A stretch of 64,000 nucleotides of DNA from Methanobacterium alkalithermotolerans (GCF_018141185.1 NZ_CP058560.1:1817501-1881500), one strand, 5' to 3'; positions 43,829-52,563 are shown, numbered from the stretch's first letter. Translations and numbers: made by a program. The notes: generated from the sequence alone by a model not told the origin.

Positions 43829-44346
43829 TGATTATTACCATCGGTGGACTGGCAGGTACGGGAACCACCACTGCCGCCAGATTATTATCTGAAAAACTTA
43901 AAATACCCTTTGTATCTGCCGGGGATATCTTCCGTCAGATGGCTGCAGAAAACGGTCAGGATATTTTAACTTTCAGTAAATTCGCCGAGAATAATATTGA
44001 AGTTGACCTGGAAATTGATAGAAGGCAGGCACAGATGGCAAAGGAAGCTGAAGACCTTATTGTTGAAGGAAGGTTGTCAGCCCATTTTGTTGATGCTGAT
44101 CTAAAAGTATGGATGATTGCTCCTTTTGAGGTTAGAGCCCATAGAATTAGTGGGAGGGAATCTAAACCTGTAGAAGTAACCAAAAAAGAAATCAAAATAC
44201 GTGAAGACAGCGAAGCTAGTAGATATCTGGATATACATCAGATTGATATTCATAACATGGAAATTTACGACTTAATCTTGAATACTAACAGTTTTCAAGC
44301 TGAAAAAGTTGCAGAAATTATATTTAAAGTTCAAGAGGTGATTTGA
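43828..44346 (+). CDS. cmk: cytidylate kinase, archaeal type
   Basis: A 172-residue CMP kinase (CMP/dCMP + ATP to CDP) of the archaeal group. MIITIGGLAGTGTTTAARLL gives the P-loop at residues 7-15; VSAGDIFRQMAAENG near 31, VEGRLSAHF near 84 and the Arg-rich FEVRAHRISGRESKP near 100-114 are typical. It starts at ATG 43828 inside the L34e stop. The L14e gene begins at the base after its own stop, so the three genes L34e-cmk-L14e are continuous. Confidence 0.93.
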   Translation: MIITIGGLAGTGTTTAARLLSEKLKIPFVSAGDIFRQMAAENGQDILTFSKFAENNIEVDLEIDRRQAQMAKEAEDLIVEGRLSAHFVDADLKVWMIAPFEVRAHRISGRESKPVEVTKKEIKIREDSEASRYLDIHQIDIHNMEIYDLILNTNSFQAEKVAEIIFKVQEVI

Positions 44347-44574
44347 TTGCCAGCAATAGAAGTAGGAAGAGTATGTGTTAAAATAGCCGGTAGAGAAGCC
44401 GGACAAAAATGTGTAATTGTTGACATTATTGATGAAAAATTCGTAGAAGTGGTTGGTACTTCTGTTAAAAACCGCAGATGTAATATTAATCATCTGGAAC
44501 CATTAGAAAAAACTATGGAAATAAATTCTGAAGATCCAGAAGTTATTAAAAAAGAACTGGAAGCTTTAGAATAA
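44347..44574 (+). CDS. rpl14e: 50S ribosomal protein L14e (eL14)
   Basis: A 75-residue eL14 with a KOW-like barrel: VGRVCVKIAGREAGQKCVIVD near residues 6-26 and FVEVVGTSVKNRRCNINHLEP near 32-52. The start is TTG 44347, immediately after the cmk TGA, with AGAGGTGATT upstream. The C-terminus is acidic. This family occurs in archaea and eukaryotes only. Confidence 0.95.
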   Translation: MPAIEVGRVCVKIAGREAGQKCVIVDIIDEKFVEVVGTSVKNRRCNINHLEPLEKTMEINSEDPEVIKKELEALE

Positions 44575-44623
44575 TTTCTCTTTTTTTAGCTATTCAAAAA
44601 AGAAATAATTTAATTCATTCTGT

Positions 44624-44653
44624 GATAGCAGGCCTTCGGGCCTTATACCTATC
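44624..44653 (+). ncRNA. UUCG-capped hairpin between rpl14e and cbf5
   Basis: In the 121-bp gap before cbf5, AGGCC (44630-44634), TTCG and GGCCT (44639-44643) form a stem closed by the very stable C(UUCG)G tetraloop. Outer arms GATAG (44624-44628) and CTATC (44649-44653) can extend it across an asymmetric loop. A short T-run follows near 44659-44665. It may be a terminator, a processing signal or a leader structure for cbf5. Too short to name as a known RNA family. Confidence 0.5.
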
Positions 44654-44695
44654 CTATGAATTTTTTAAAGAAAATATTATTATGCAGGTTATGGG

Positions 44696-45658
44696 ATGGA
44701 AAATTTTCTAATTAAGGCTGAAAGTGAAACCAGTTCTCTTTATGGGTGCTGGCCTGATAAAAGGCCTATTGAAGAACACCTACGTCTGGGCGTCATTAAT
44801 CTAGACAAGCCTTCTGGACCTACCTCCCATGAAGTGGATTCCTGGGTTCGTAGAATTTTACATGCTGATAAAACCGGTCATGGTGGAACCCTGGATCCCC
44901 GGGTTACTGGCATACTGCCTGTGGGAGTAGATAATGCTACCCGGGTAATCCAGTTACTCCTGGGGGCTCCCAAAGAATATGTTTGTTTAATGAGACTACA
45001 TCATGAAGTTGATGAAGAGGATATAAGAAACATATTGGCTGAATTTCAGGGTAAAATATATCAAACTCCTCCTTTAAAATCTGCAGTAAAAAGAGAACTA
45101 AGAGTCAGGAATATTTATTACATAAATATCCTGGAGATACAGGACAAAGATGTTTTATTCATCATTGGATGTGAGGCAGGAACTTATATTCGTAAGTACT
45201 GCCATGATATTGGTGAAGCACTGGGCATTGGGGCCCATATGGCGGAACTACGCCGAACTAAAGCAGGCCCCTTTGTGGAGGATGAAACTTTAACCACCCT
45301 GCATGATCTCAATGATGCTTATCATTACTGGAAGGAGGATAATGATGAGTCCTTCCTTAGAAAATGCGTACTTCCCATGGAAGTAGCAGTTACCCATTTA
45401 CCTAAAATAGTAATTCGTGATTCCGCAGTGGATGCTATATGCCATGGTGCAGACTTAGCAGCAGGGGGTATAGTTGGACTGGATGATAACATCAAAAAAG
45501 GTGATTTAATATCAGTTCAAACCCTTAAAGGTGAGCTGGTGGCTTCTGGTGAAAGTATGGATAATTCACTGGAAATATTACAATCTGAGAAAGGTATTAT
45601 GGTAGATATAAAAAAGGTTTTTATGGAACCGGGAACATATCCTAGGATGTGGAAATAA
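44696..45658 (+). CDS. cbf5: tRNA/rRNA pseudouridine synthase Cbf5 (TruB family)
   Basis: A 320-residue archaeal Cbf5, the catalytic subunit of H/ACA guide RNPs that make pseudouridine in rRNA, and able to act on U55 of tRNA. The catalytic aspartate is D67 in GHGGTLDPRVTG; INLDKPSGPTSHEV near 34-47, KYCHDIGEALG near 175 and RRTKAGPF near 195 are conserved. Residues about 245-315 form the PUA domain (DLAAGGIVGLDDNIKKGDL). ATG 44696 has ATGGG rather than a strong ribosome-binding site. It lies between the L14e gene and the tRNA-Ser gene. Confidence 0.95.
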   Translation: MENFLIKAESETSSLYGCWPDKRPIEEHLRLGVINLDKPSGPTSHEVDSWVRRILHADKTGHGGTLDPRVTGILPVGVDNATRVIQLLLGAPKEYVCLMRLHHEVDEEDIRNILAEFQGKIYQTPPLKSAVKRELRVRNIYYINILEIQDKDVLFIIGCEAGTYIRKYCHDIGEALGIGAHMAELRRTKAGPFVEDETLTTLHDLNDAYHYWKEDNDESFLRKCVLPMEVAVTHLPKIVIRDSAVDAICHGADLAAGGIVGLDDNIKKGDLISVQTLKGELVASGESMDNSLEILQSEKGIMVDIKKVFMEPGTYPRMWK

Positions 45659-45869
45659 AATCCGTGTTTTAAATTCAAGGACCAATATTAAAATATTATT
45701 TTGCATTATCCTGCAATATAATTAATATATCTCCTCTCTATACCAAAAACTAATATACTAAAAAAACTAAAATACTATTTTACTATAAATAACCATCTGA
45801 TTTTGTACTTAAAAAGAGGGTAATTAGATAGTAAACTATAAAATAAGCTGACTATGCAATTGTTTCAAT

Positions 45870-45957
<88 letters not shown>

Positions 45958-45971
45958 TATTGGTATTTTAA

Positions 45972-46056
45972 GCAAGTTTTGAAGCAAGCTTCAATTCTTG
46001 CCCCTATGACATATTTGCACGAATAAATGAAAAAACAGACACTAAAATAAGTGTCT
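45972..46056 (+). promoter_or_regulatory. two hairpins in the leader before rps13
   Basis: Between tRNA-Ser and rps13. Hairpin 1, 45972-46001: outer stem GCAAG/CTTGC and inner stem TTGAAGC/GCTTCAA, split by a 2x2 internal loop. Hairpin 2, 46037-46056: AGACACT, six bases, AGTGTCT, a perfect 7-bp stem. Both lie in the 156-bp gap and precede the GGAGG of rps13. They could be tRNA 3' processing or termination elements, or a leader that controls the S13-S4-S11 operon. Confidence 0.5.
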
Positions 46057-46111
46057 TGAATTTGCTATAAATCCTGTTTTGGCAAATTCGCTCTAAATTG
46101 GAGGTTAATAA

Positions 46112-46567
46112 ATGGAAGAAGATTTTAAGCATTTGGTGCGTATTGCCCGAAAAGATATAGATGGTAATAAACCACTTTTAAATGCTCTAACTACTATCAA
46201 AGGTATTGGAGAAGGTTTATCCAAGGCCATTGGCATTGCCATGGGTTTTGATCTTGAACAAAAAATTGGTTATATTTCTGACGAGGATATTTTAAAAATC
46301 GAAGAAGCTTTAAAAGATCCTAAAAAGTACGATATTCCTGACTGGATGTTGAACCGGCGTAATGATTATGAAACTGGTGTCACTGTACATTTAATTGAAT
46401 CAGATCTGGCTATGACTCTCAGAGATGATTTAAATCGAATGAAAAAGACCCGAAGTTACAAGGGCAGGCGACATGAAGTAGGATTACCAGTAAGGGGACA
46501 AAGGACCAAGTCAACTTTCAGAAAAGGTAGTTCTGTAGGTGTAAGGAGAAGGAAGGGAAGACAATAA
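46112..46567 (+). CDS. rps13: 30S ribosomal protein S13 (uS13)
   Basis: A 151-residue uS13 at the head of the small subunit. HLVRIARKDIDGNKPLLNALTTIKGIGEGLSKAI near the start has the helix-hairpin-helix, DWMLNRRNDYETG near residue 74 is archaeal, and the end RRHEVGLPVRGQRTKSTFRKGSSVGVRRRKGRQ is the RNA-binding tail. TTGGAGGT lies before ATG 46112. It leads the alpha-operon-like run S13-S4-S11-RpoD. Confidence 0.97.
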   Translation: MEEDFKHLVRIARKDIDGNKPLLNALTTIKGIGEGLSKAIGIAMGFDLEQKIGYISDEDILKIEEALKDPKKYDIPDWMLNRRNDYETGVTVHLIESDLAMTLRDDLNRMKKTRSYKGRRHEVGLPVRGQRTKSTFRKGSSVGVRRRKGRQ

Positions 46568-46598
46568 CTTAGATTATCGACTATAAGGAGACATTATT

Positions 46599-47132
46599 AT
46601 GGGACATCCAAGAAAATCAAGAAAGCAATACGATACTCCTCCTCACCCCTGGAATGCTGAAAGGATTAAGAACGAAAATAAACTGGTATCCAAATATGGT
46701 TTAAAATCCAAAAAAGAAGTTTGGAAAGCAGAGACCATGGTTAGAAGGTACCGTAGAGATGCCCGGCATTTACTGGGTGTGGCTACCGAACATACCCCCA
46801 CAGAAAGAAAACAGCTTTTAGCACATTTAATCCGTCTGGGTATACTGGCTGAAAATTCTAAACTGGAAGATGTTTTGAATTTAACTGTGGAAGATGTTTT
46901 AAAAAGAAGGCTTCAAACGGTAGTCCATCAGAAAGGATTATCTCGAACAGCTAAAGAAGCTAGAATATTTGTGGTGCATGGTCACATTGCCATGGATGGT
47001 AAAAAGGTAACATCCCCCAGCTATATGGTTAAAAGAGGAGAAGAAGATATAATAGATTTCTATTTTTCATCCCCTGTGGCTAAACAATTTAAAACTGAAA
47101 AAACCGCAGCTGCTAAGGAAAGTTCAGATTAA
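46599..47132 (+). CDS. rps4: 30S ribosomal protein S4 (uS4)
   Basis: A 177-residue uS4, an early 16S-binding protein. The archaeal start MGHPRKSRKQYDTPPHPWN and the S4 domain RRLQTVVHQKGLSRTAKEARIFVVHGHIAMDGKKVTSPSYMV near residues 107-150 are diagnostic. AAGGAGAC lies before ATG 46599. S11 follows by 11 bp. In bacteria S4 can repress its own operon; no such site was proved here. Confidence 0.97.
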   Translation: MGHPRKSRKQYDTPPHPWNAERIKNENKLVSKYGLKSKKEVWKAETMVRRYRRDARHLLGVATEHTPTERKQLLAHLIRLGILAENSKLEDVLNLTVEDVLKRRLQTVVHQKGLSRTAKEARIFVVHGHIAMDGKKVTSPSYMVKRGEEDIIDFYFSSPVAKQFKTEKTAAAKESSD

Positions 47133-47143
47133 GAGGAGATAAA

Positions 47144-47536
47144 ATGGCGGAAAAAGAAAAATGGGGTATTGCTAATATTTACTCATCATTTAACAATACT
47201 ATCATAACTATTACAGATATAACCGGAGCAGAAACCATAACTCAATGGTCTGGTGGAAAGGTAGTTCGTGCTGATAGGCAGGAATCATCTCCTTTTGCTG
47301 CTATGGAAGCGGCTACTCGTGCTGCTGATGATGCAAGGGAAAAAGGAATCGTAGGATTACATATTAAGGTACGTGCTCCTGGTGGAAACGGTCCCCGTAC
47401 TCCAGGTCCAGGTGCTCAGGCCACCATCAGGGCTTTGGCCAGGGCAGGTATAAGGATTGGAAAAATAGAAGATGTAACTCCCATACCTCACGACGGGACT
47501 GGAAGGCCTGGAGGTAAGAGAGGAAGAAGGGTCTAA
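47144..47536 (+). CDS. rps11: 30S ribosomal protein S11 (uS11)
   Basis: A 130-residue uS11 of the platform, close to the E-site mRNA. The block IYSSFNNTIITITDITGAETI near residues 12-32, GGKVVRADRQESSPFAAMEAA near 38 and the C-terminal IRIGKIEDVTPIPHDGTGRPGGKRGRR are conserved. AGAGGAGAT lies before ATG 47144. RpoD begins one base after the stop. Confidence 0.98.
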   Translation: MAEKEKWGIANIYSSFNNTIITITDITGAETITQWSGGKVVRADRQESSPFAAMEAATRAADDAREKGIVGLHIKVRAPGGNGPRTPGPGAQATIRALARAGIRIGKIEDVTPIPHDGTGRPGGKRGRRV

Positions 47537-47537
47537 T

Positions 47538-48341
47538 ATGGAGATTGATGTCAAAAAAAAGCAAGAAAATGAACTCGTTTTCGTAATTCGAGATTCAGAC
47601 CTGTCTTTTGCCAATGCTATTCGCCGGATCTGCATGATGGAAGTTCCTAAAATAGCAATAGAAGACGTGCATATGATTAAAAATGAATCTGCTATGTTCG
47701 ATGAGGTTTTAGCTCATCGTCTTGGTTTGATTCCTTTATTTTCTGATTCTGAATCTGCTGAAGCTCTTTTGATACCTTCAGAATGTGATTGCGAGGACCA
47801 ATGCCCTAAGTGCAGTGTATCTCTGGTACTACGAAAAAAAGGACCAGGGGTAGTTTACAGCAGGGACTTATCTTCAGAAGACTCAAAAATAAAACCAGTA
47901 TACGATACTATACCTCTTCTAAAACTCATGGAGGATCAGGAAGTTGAACTGGAAGCCACTGCCCGACTAGGCGTTGGTATGGACCATGCTAAATGGGAAC
48001 CAACCACGGCATGCGCTTACAAATACTATCCTCATATAACTATTGATGAAAATTGTGATCAGTGCCAGAAATGCGCAGATGCATGCCCTCGAGGTGTTCT
48101 GGAATTTGATGAAAAGGACAACCAGATAAAGGTGGTTGACCTGGAAAACTGTTCCATGTGTAAGAGTTGTGTGAGGGTTTGTGACCATAAGTACATTACT
48201 ATAGGTCATAAAGATGGTGATTTCATTTTCACTATAGAAACAGACGGATCAATACCTCCGGAAGAGGTTTTAATCAAAGCTTGCGATGTTTTATCAAATA
48301 AAGCAGATAAAATTATAACGTTTTGTGAAGGAGGAAGCTAA
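47538..48341 (+). CDS. rpoD: DNA-directed RNA polymerase subunit D, with ferredoxin-like domain
   Basis: A 267-residue homologue of bacterial alpha and eukaryotic Rpb3, which dimerises with subunit L to begin polymerase assembly. The alpha-like part has SFANAIRRICMMEVPKIAIEDV near residues 25-46 and DEVLAHRLGLIPLF. Residues about 170-215 hold a ferredoxin-like insert with two 4Fe-4S-type cysteine sets, CDQCQKCADACPRG and CSMCKSCVRVCDHK; both sets look complete. Such clusters are known to support D-subunit folding in some archaea. It lies one base after S11 and 2 bp before L18e. Confidence 0.96.
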   Translation: MEIDVKKKQENELVFVIRDSDLSFANAIRRICMMEVPKIAIEDVHMIKNESAMFDEVLAHRLGLIPLFSDSESAEALLIPSECDCEDQCPKCSVSLVLRKKGPGVVYSRDLSSEDSKIKPVYDTIPLLKLMEDQEVELEATARLGVGMDHAKWEPTTACAYKYYPHITIDENCDQCQKCADACPRGVLEFDEKDNQIKVVDLENCSMCKSCVRVCDHKYITIGHKDGDFIFTIETDGSIPPEEVLIKACDVLSNKADKIITFCEGGS

Positions 48342-48343
48342 TA

Positions 48344-48709
48344 ATGGTAAGAAAAATTACCAAAACTAATCCTAATATCATTGAATTAATAATAAATCTT
48401 AGGAAACAATCTAATCAAGAACAAGCGGCCATCTGGAAGGACTTGGCCAAACGATTAGAAAGGTCTAACCGCCGAAGAGCCCAGGTAAATTTATCTAAAA
48501 TCAGTAGAAATTCCAGTGTAGATGAAACAATTTTAATACCTGGAAAAGTTCTGGGAAGCGGCAATCTGGATCATAAAGTACAGGTTGTAGCACTTGGATT
48601 TTCTAAAATGGCTCAAGAAAAAATTAAAGAGGCAGGCGGAGAATGCCTGGATATAGCTACCATACTGGAAGAAAATCCTAAGGGGAGCAATATTCGAATT
48701 ATTGAATAA
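48344..48709 (+). CDS. rpl18e: 50S ribosomal protein L18e (eL18)
   Basis: A 121-residue eL18, related in fold to bacterial L15 and specific to archaea and eukaryotes. IIELIINLRKQSNQEQAAIWKDLAKRLERSNR is the helical start, and LIPGKVLGSGNLDHKVQVVALGFSKMAQEKI near residues 66-98 is the conserved core. GGAGGAAGC lies just before ATG 48344. L13 follows by 44 bp. Confidence 0.96.
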   Translation: MVRKITKTNPNIIELIINLRKQSNQEQAAIWKDLAKRLERSNRRRAQVNLSKISRNSSVDETILIPGKVLGSGNLDHKVQVVALGFSKMAQEKIKEAGGECLDIATILEENPKGSNIRIIE

Positions 48710-48753
48710 GTATCAGGAAAACAACCTGTTAAAAAAAGATAAGTGGTGTTTTT

Positions 48754-49176
48754 ATGATTATAAATGGAGAAGGACACATCATGGGAAGGCTGGCCAGTGT
48801 GGTAAGTCAAAAACTCTTAGAAGGAGAGAAAGTGGTGGTTCTAAATGCTGAAAAGATAATGATCACCGGTTCCAAAGAGTGGACATACAATAAATACAAA
48901 CAGAGAGTTGACCGGGCCAGTATTTCTAACCCTCGTGACATGGGTCCTAAATACCCTAGACGGCCAGATGATATATTTAGAAGAACTGTTAGAGGAATGC
49001 TTCCTTATAAAAAATCAAAAGGTAGAGAAGCTTTTAAAGGCTTCAAAGCATTTGTTGGAATCCCCCGAGAATTCAATGAAGTTGAACTTGATCAAATACC
49101 GGAAGCACAGTTTGAAAATATTAAAAAAGGCATAGAACTGGGAGAAATATCTAAACTTCTGGGAGCTAAATTTTAA
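48754..49176 (+). CDS. rpl13: 50S ribosomal protein L13 (uL13)
   Basis: A 140-residue uL13, an early assembly protein. It starts MIINGEGHIMGRLASVVSQKLLEGEKVVVLNAEKI and has the central KYPRRPDDIFRRTVRGMLPYKKSKGREAFK near residues 67-96, both diagnostic. AAAGATAAGTGGTG before ATG 48754 contains only a weak ribosome-binding site. S9 follows by 49 bp, the usual L13-S9 pair of all domains. Confidence 0.97.
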   Translation: MIINGEGHIMGRLASVVSQKLLEGEKVVVLNAEKIMITGSKEWTYNKYKQRVDRASISNPRDMGPKYPRRPDDIFRRTVRGMLPYKKSKGREAFKGFKAFVGIPREFNEVELDQIPEAQFENIKKGIELGEISKLLGAKF

Positions 49177-49225
49177 ATTAGCTATTTATGTTTAAAACGA
49201 TTATATTAAGAAGGGAAGTGTATAG

Positions 49226-49627
49226 ATGAAAAAAGTTGTTCATACTAGCGGAAAGAGAAAAACTGCTATTGCCCGGGGTACTGTGAAAGAGGGTAAAGGT
49301 AGAGTGCGGATAAATAAATGTCCGGTTGAACTTTACGACCCGGAAATAGCTCGCCTGAAAATAGCAGAACCTCTAACCTTAGCTGGAGACATTACCAATG
49401 ACCTGGATATTGATGTAAAAGTCATTGGCGGCGGAGTAATGGGCCAGGCAGAAGCTGCCCGTATGGTCATTGCTAAAGGATTGGTACAGTGGACCAGTGA
49501 CATGGATTTGAAGGAAAAGTTTGTTCAGTACGACAGAACCATGCTGGTTGGAGATCCTCGAAGATCCGAACCTAAAAAGTACGGTGGAAGAGGAGCTAGA
49601 GCTAGAAAACAGAAAAGTTATCGATAA
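49226..49627 (+). CDS. rps9: 30S ribosomal protein S9 (uS9)
   Basis: A 133-residue uS9, whose C-terminal tail reaches the P-site tRNA. VHTSGKRKTAIARGTVKEGKGRVRIN at the start, GGGVMGQAEAARMVIAKGLVQW near residues 71-92 and the tail PKKYGGRGARARKQKSYR with a final Arg are conserved. AAGGGAAG lies before ATG 49226. RpoN begins 56 bp later. Confidence 0.97.
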   Translation: MKKVVHTSGKRKTAIARGTVKEGKGRVRINKCPVELYDPEIARLKIAEPLTLAGDITNDLDIDVKVIGGGVMGQAEAARMVIAKGLVQWTSDMDLKEKFVQYDRTMLVGDPRRSEPKKYGGRGARARKQKSYR

Positions 49628-49683
49628 GTCGATAACCTTATATTCTTTTATATTTATAAAAAAATAAGAATCGTTGATTTATT

Positions 49684-49850
49684 ATGATTCCTGTAAGATG
49701 TATAAGCTGCGGCAAAGTGGTATCTGCATATTTCGATGAATACCAGAATAGAACTGCAGAGGGAGAAGACCCTAAGGTAGTTTTAGATGATTTAGGAGTA
49801 AATCGATATTGTTGCAGAAGAATGTTGATTTCTCATGTAGAAACATGGTA

Positions 49851-49851
<1 letters not shown>
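49684..49851 (+). CDS. rpoN: DNA-directed RNA polymerase subunit N
   Basis: A 55-residue zinc protein, homologue of Rpb10, which holds subunits D and L against the catalytic core. It begins MIPVRCISCGKVVSAYFDEY and has CX2C near residues 6-9 and the adjacent pair CC near 44-45, together the zinc site. The C-terminus is RRMLISHVETW. The G of its TAG stop (49851) is also base 1 of the tRNA-Pro gene, so a single transcript must be cut exactly there by RNase P for tRNA maturation. Confidence 0.96.
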
Positions 49852-50030
<179 letters not shown>

Positions 50031-50097
50031 TTACTTTAATTTAATAATTATCATCATACTGTAATTAGAAAATATAATTTTTTGGGGATGAGATGAT

Positions 50098-50271
50098 ATG
50101 GCATCAAGTAAATTAACCCGTTTTGAAAAGGCCAGAATTATAGGCGCAAGAGCTCTTCAGCTTTCTATGGGAGCAACACCATTAGTTGATGTTCCAAATT
50201 CTCTTGATCCTATTGATATAGCTACATTAGAACTTAAGAAGAAAGTTATCCCTCTAGATATTAGAAAATAA
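50098..50271 (+). CDS. rpoK: DNA-directed RNA polymerase subunit K
   Basis: A 57-residue homologue of Rpb6 and bacterial omega, which clamps the largest polymerase subunit. From ATG 50098 it reads MASSKLTRFEKARIIGARAL, with the conserved TRFEKARIIGARALQLSMGA and the end IATLELKKKVIPLDIRK. GGGGATGAGATGAT precedes the start. It follows the tRNA-Pro gene by 67 bp, keeping the RpoN-(tRNA)-RpoK-enolase order. Confidence 0.95.
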   Translation: MASSKLTRFEKARIIGARALQLSMGATPLVDVPNSLDPIDIATLELKKKVIPLDIRK

Positions 50272-50300
50272 CCATTATTTTTGCCTAAAGAGGTGTTTTT

Positions 50301-51551
50301 GTGGATAGCGTTATTGAAGACGTCCGTGTAAGGAAGATTTTAGATAGTAGAGGAAACCCTACACTGGAAGTAGATGTTATAACTTGGAATGGATTTGGAA
50401 GAGCTGCTGCTCCTAGTGGAGCCAGTACCGGATCTCGCGAAGTTGTAGCCTTTCCTGAAGGTGGGGTAGATAAGATTATTGGCGAAGTAGAGGATGTTAT
50501 ATCCTCGGAACTAATAGGTATGGATGCAGAGGACCTGCAGGATATTGACCTGGTACTTAAGGAAATTGATGGTACTGAAAATCTTTCAGCCATTGGTGGA
50601 AATACCACTGTAGCAGTTTCTATGGCTGTGGCTAAGGCGGCAGCAGCTTCCTATAATATGCCGTTATATAAATTTTTAGGCGGCAGTATGCGTACTGAAA
50701 TACCATATCCTCTGGGTAATATGATTAATGGAGGGGCACATGCAGGAAAACATGCTCCTGATATCCAGGAGTTTTTGGTGGTTCCAGCTGGTGCTAGTAA
50801 CATCACCGAAGCAGTTTTTGCCAATTCAAATGTTCATAAAAAGATTAAAGAATTCATCCAGTTAAAAGATAAAACCTTCACGGGTGGTAAAGGTGATGAA
50901 GGAGGATGGGCACCCAATCTTTCCAATTACGATGCATTAGAAATCCAATCTAAAGCATGTGAAGAAGTTGGAGATGAAATGGGTATAGAAATTCGACCTT
51001 CCCTGGATATGGCTGCCAGTGAAATGTGGGACTCTTCCCAGGAAAAGTATTTATACTCCCAGGAGAACATAGCCCGTGATACAGCCGAACAGATAGAATT
51101 TGTTAAAGAAATAATTGAAAACTATAACATGTTCTATGTGGAAGACCCTCTACATGAAGGTGATTTCCAGGGATTTTCAGAGCTGACTTCCAAAATTGGC
51201 CATAAATGCCTGATATGTGGTGATGATATCTTTGTAACCAACAAAGAAATACTAAAAGAAGGCATTGATGCGAAAGCTGGAAATTCCATTATCATCAAAC
51301 CTAATCAGATTGGTACACTTACCGATACATATGAAACGGTTAAACTGGCCCGAGAAAATCAATATGTCCCTGTGGTATCCCATAGATCTGGAGAGACAAC
51401 TGATGAAACTATAGCCCATCTTGCAGTGGCATTTTCTGCTCCTTTAATTAAAACTGGAGCTTTAGGTGGGGAGAGAATAGCCAAACTCAATGAACTGATA
51501 CGTATAGAAGAAGAAGTTGCTAATCCACAAATGGCTTCTTTGAATAAATAA
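50301..51551 (+). CDS. eno: enolase
   Basis: A 416-residue enolase (2-phosphoglycerate to phosphoenolpyruvate) of glycolysis and gluconeogenesis. It starts at GTG 50301 (MDSVIEDVRVRKILDSRGNPTLEVDV) after AAAGAGGTG. Metal and catalytic parts: GGAHAGKHAPDIQEFLVVP near residue 145, GDEGGWAPN near 195, YVEDPLHEGDF near 280, GDDIFVTN near 311, the catalytic lysine in IIKPNQIGT near 333, and SHRSGETTDETIAH near 360. Its placement between rpoK and rps2 is conserved in many euryarchaea. Confidence 0.97.
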   Translation: MDSVIEDVRVRKILDSRGNPTLEVDVITWNGFGRAAAPSGASTGSREVVAFPEGGVDKIIGEVEDVISSELIGMDAEDLQDIDLVLKEIDGTENLSAIGGNTTVAVSMAVAKAAAASYNMPLYKFLGGSMRTEIPYPLGNMINGGAHAGKHAPDIQEFLVVPAGASNITEAVFANSNVHKKIKEFIQLKDKTFTGGKGDEGGWAPNLSNYDALEIQSKACEEVGDEMGIEIRPSLDMAASEMWDSSQEKYLYSQENIARDTAEQIEFVKEIIENYNMFYVEDPLHEGDFQGFSELTSKIGHKCLICGDDIFVTNKEILKEGIDAKAGNSIIIKPNQIGTLTDTYETVKLARENQYVPVVSHRSGETTDETIAHLAVAFSAPLIKTGALGGERIAKLNELIRIEEEVANPQMASLNK

Positions 51552-51629
51552 ACTAAAAAAAAATTAACAAACTATCCTTTTTAAATTTATGTTGCTGGTT
51601 TATTTATAATACTTATAAAGGAGATATAA

Positions 51630-51821
51630 ATGGTAAAAATAGTCATTGATTATGAAAAATGTGATGGAGCAGACTGTGGTGAATGTGTGGATGTCTGCCC
51701 CATGGAAGTCCTCATAATTGAAGGGGACAAAATTGTAATTCAAAATCTAGAAGAATGCAGCTTATGTGAGGTCTGCATGGATGTCTGCCCTAAAGAGGCT
51801 ATAGATGTAGATGAAGATTAA
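51630..51821 (+). CDS. 2[4Fe-4S] ferredoxin
   Basis: A 63-residue electron carrier. Two cysteine sets are present: C-x4-C-x2-C-x3-CP in KCDGADCGECVDVCPM near residues 10-24 and C-x2-C-x2-C-x3-CP in ECSLCEVCMDVCPK near 42-55. The first has two extra residues between the first two cysteines compared with clostridial ferredoxin. The protein is strongly acidic at its end (DVDED). AAGGAGATATAA gives a strong start at ATG 51630. Partner enzymes are not evident; it lies alone between enolase and S2. Confidence 0.93.
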   Translation: MVKIVIDYEKCDGADCGECVDVCPMEVLIIEGDKIVIQNLEECSLCEVCMDVCPKEAIDVDED

Positions 51822-51966
51822 GCTTTTTCCATTCTTAATTTAAACTAATTTAGTTAAGGAATATTTACTCCTTAATAAAAAAAAATAAAATAATATTTAA
51901 TCAGTACTCGTGTCTAAGCTATTTAGATTAAACAAGAGGCGACAATATATAAAATGAGGTGATAAG

Positions 51967-52563
51967 TTGTCAGAACTTTTAATTCCACTCGACAAGTATT
52001 TAGCAGCAGGTTTGCACATTGGAACTCAACAGAAAACTAGTGATATGGAAAGATATATTTACCGGGTCAGATCCGATGGTTTGTATGTTTTAGATGTAAG
52101 AAAAACTAATGATAGAATTATGGATGCTGCCAAATTCCTGGCAAAATATGATACTGATGATATACTGGCGGTTTCTACCCGACAATACGGCCAAGCACCG
52201 GTAAGAAAATTTGGTGAAGTAACTGGTACTAAAACCATACCTGGAAGATTTATTCCTGGAACTCTGACCAATCCTAACTATGCCAAGTTCATAGAACCTA
52301 AGGTGCTTTTAATTACTGATCCTAGATCTGATTCCCAGGCAATTATTGAAGCCAATCAAATTGGAATACCGGTAGTTGCTCTTTGTGATACTGAAAATTT
52401 ACTGGGCAATGTTGATCTGGTAATTCCCGTCAATAACAAGGGTAGAAAGGCCATTGCTCTGGTATACTGGCTACTCGCCCAGCAGCTACTCCGTGAAAAA
52501 GGAATCCTTAAAGAAGATGAAGAACTGGATATCCCTGCTACTGAATTTGAATTGAAAATTTAA
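51967..52563 (+). CDS. rps2: 30S ribosomal protein S2 (uS2)
   Basis: A 198-residue uS2 of the archaeal (short, SA-like) type. It starts at TTG 51967 (MSELLIPLDKYLAAGLHIGTQQKT) with GAGGTGATAAG upstream. GRFIPGTLTNPNYAKFIEPKVLLITDPRSDSQAIIEA near residues 97-133 and VALCDTENLLGNVDLVIPVNNKGRKAIALVYWLLA near 138 are conserved. Followed by the MEMO-like gene at 62 bp, as in several methanogens. Confidence 0.97.
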   Translation: MSELLIPLDKYLAAGLHIGTQQKTSDMERYIYRVRSDGLYVLDVRKTNDRIMDAAKFLAKYDTDDILAVSTRQYGQAPVRKFGEVTGTKTIPGRFIPGTLTNPNYAKFIEPKVLLITDPRSDSQAIIEANQIGIPVVALCDTENLLGNVDLVIPVNNKGRKAIALVYWLLAQQLLREKGILKEDEELDIPATEFELKI

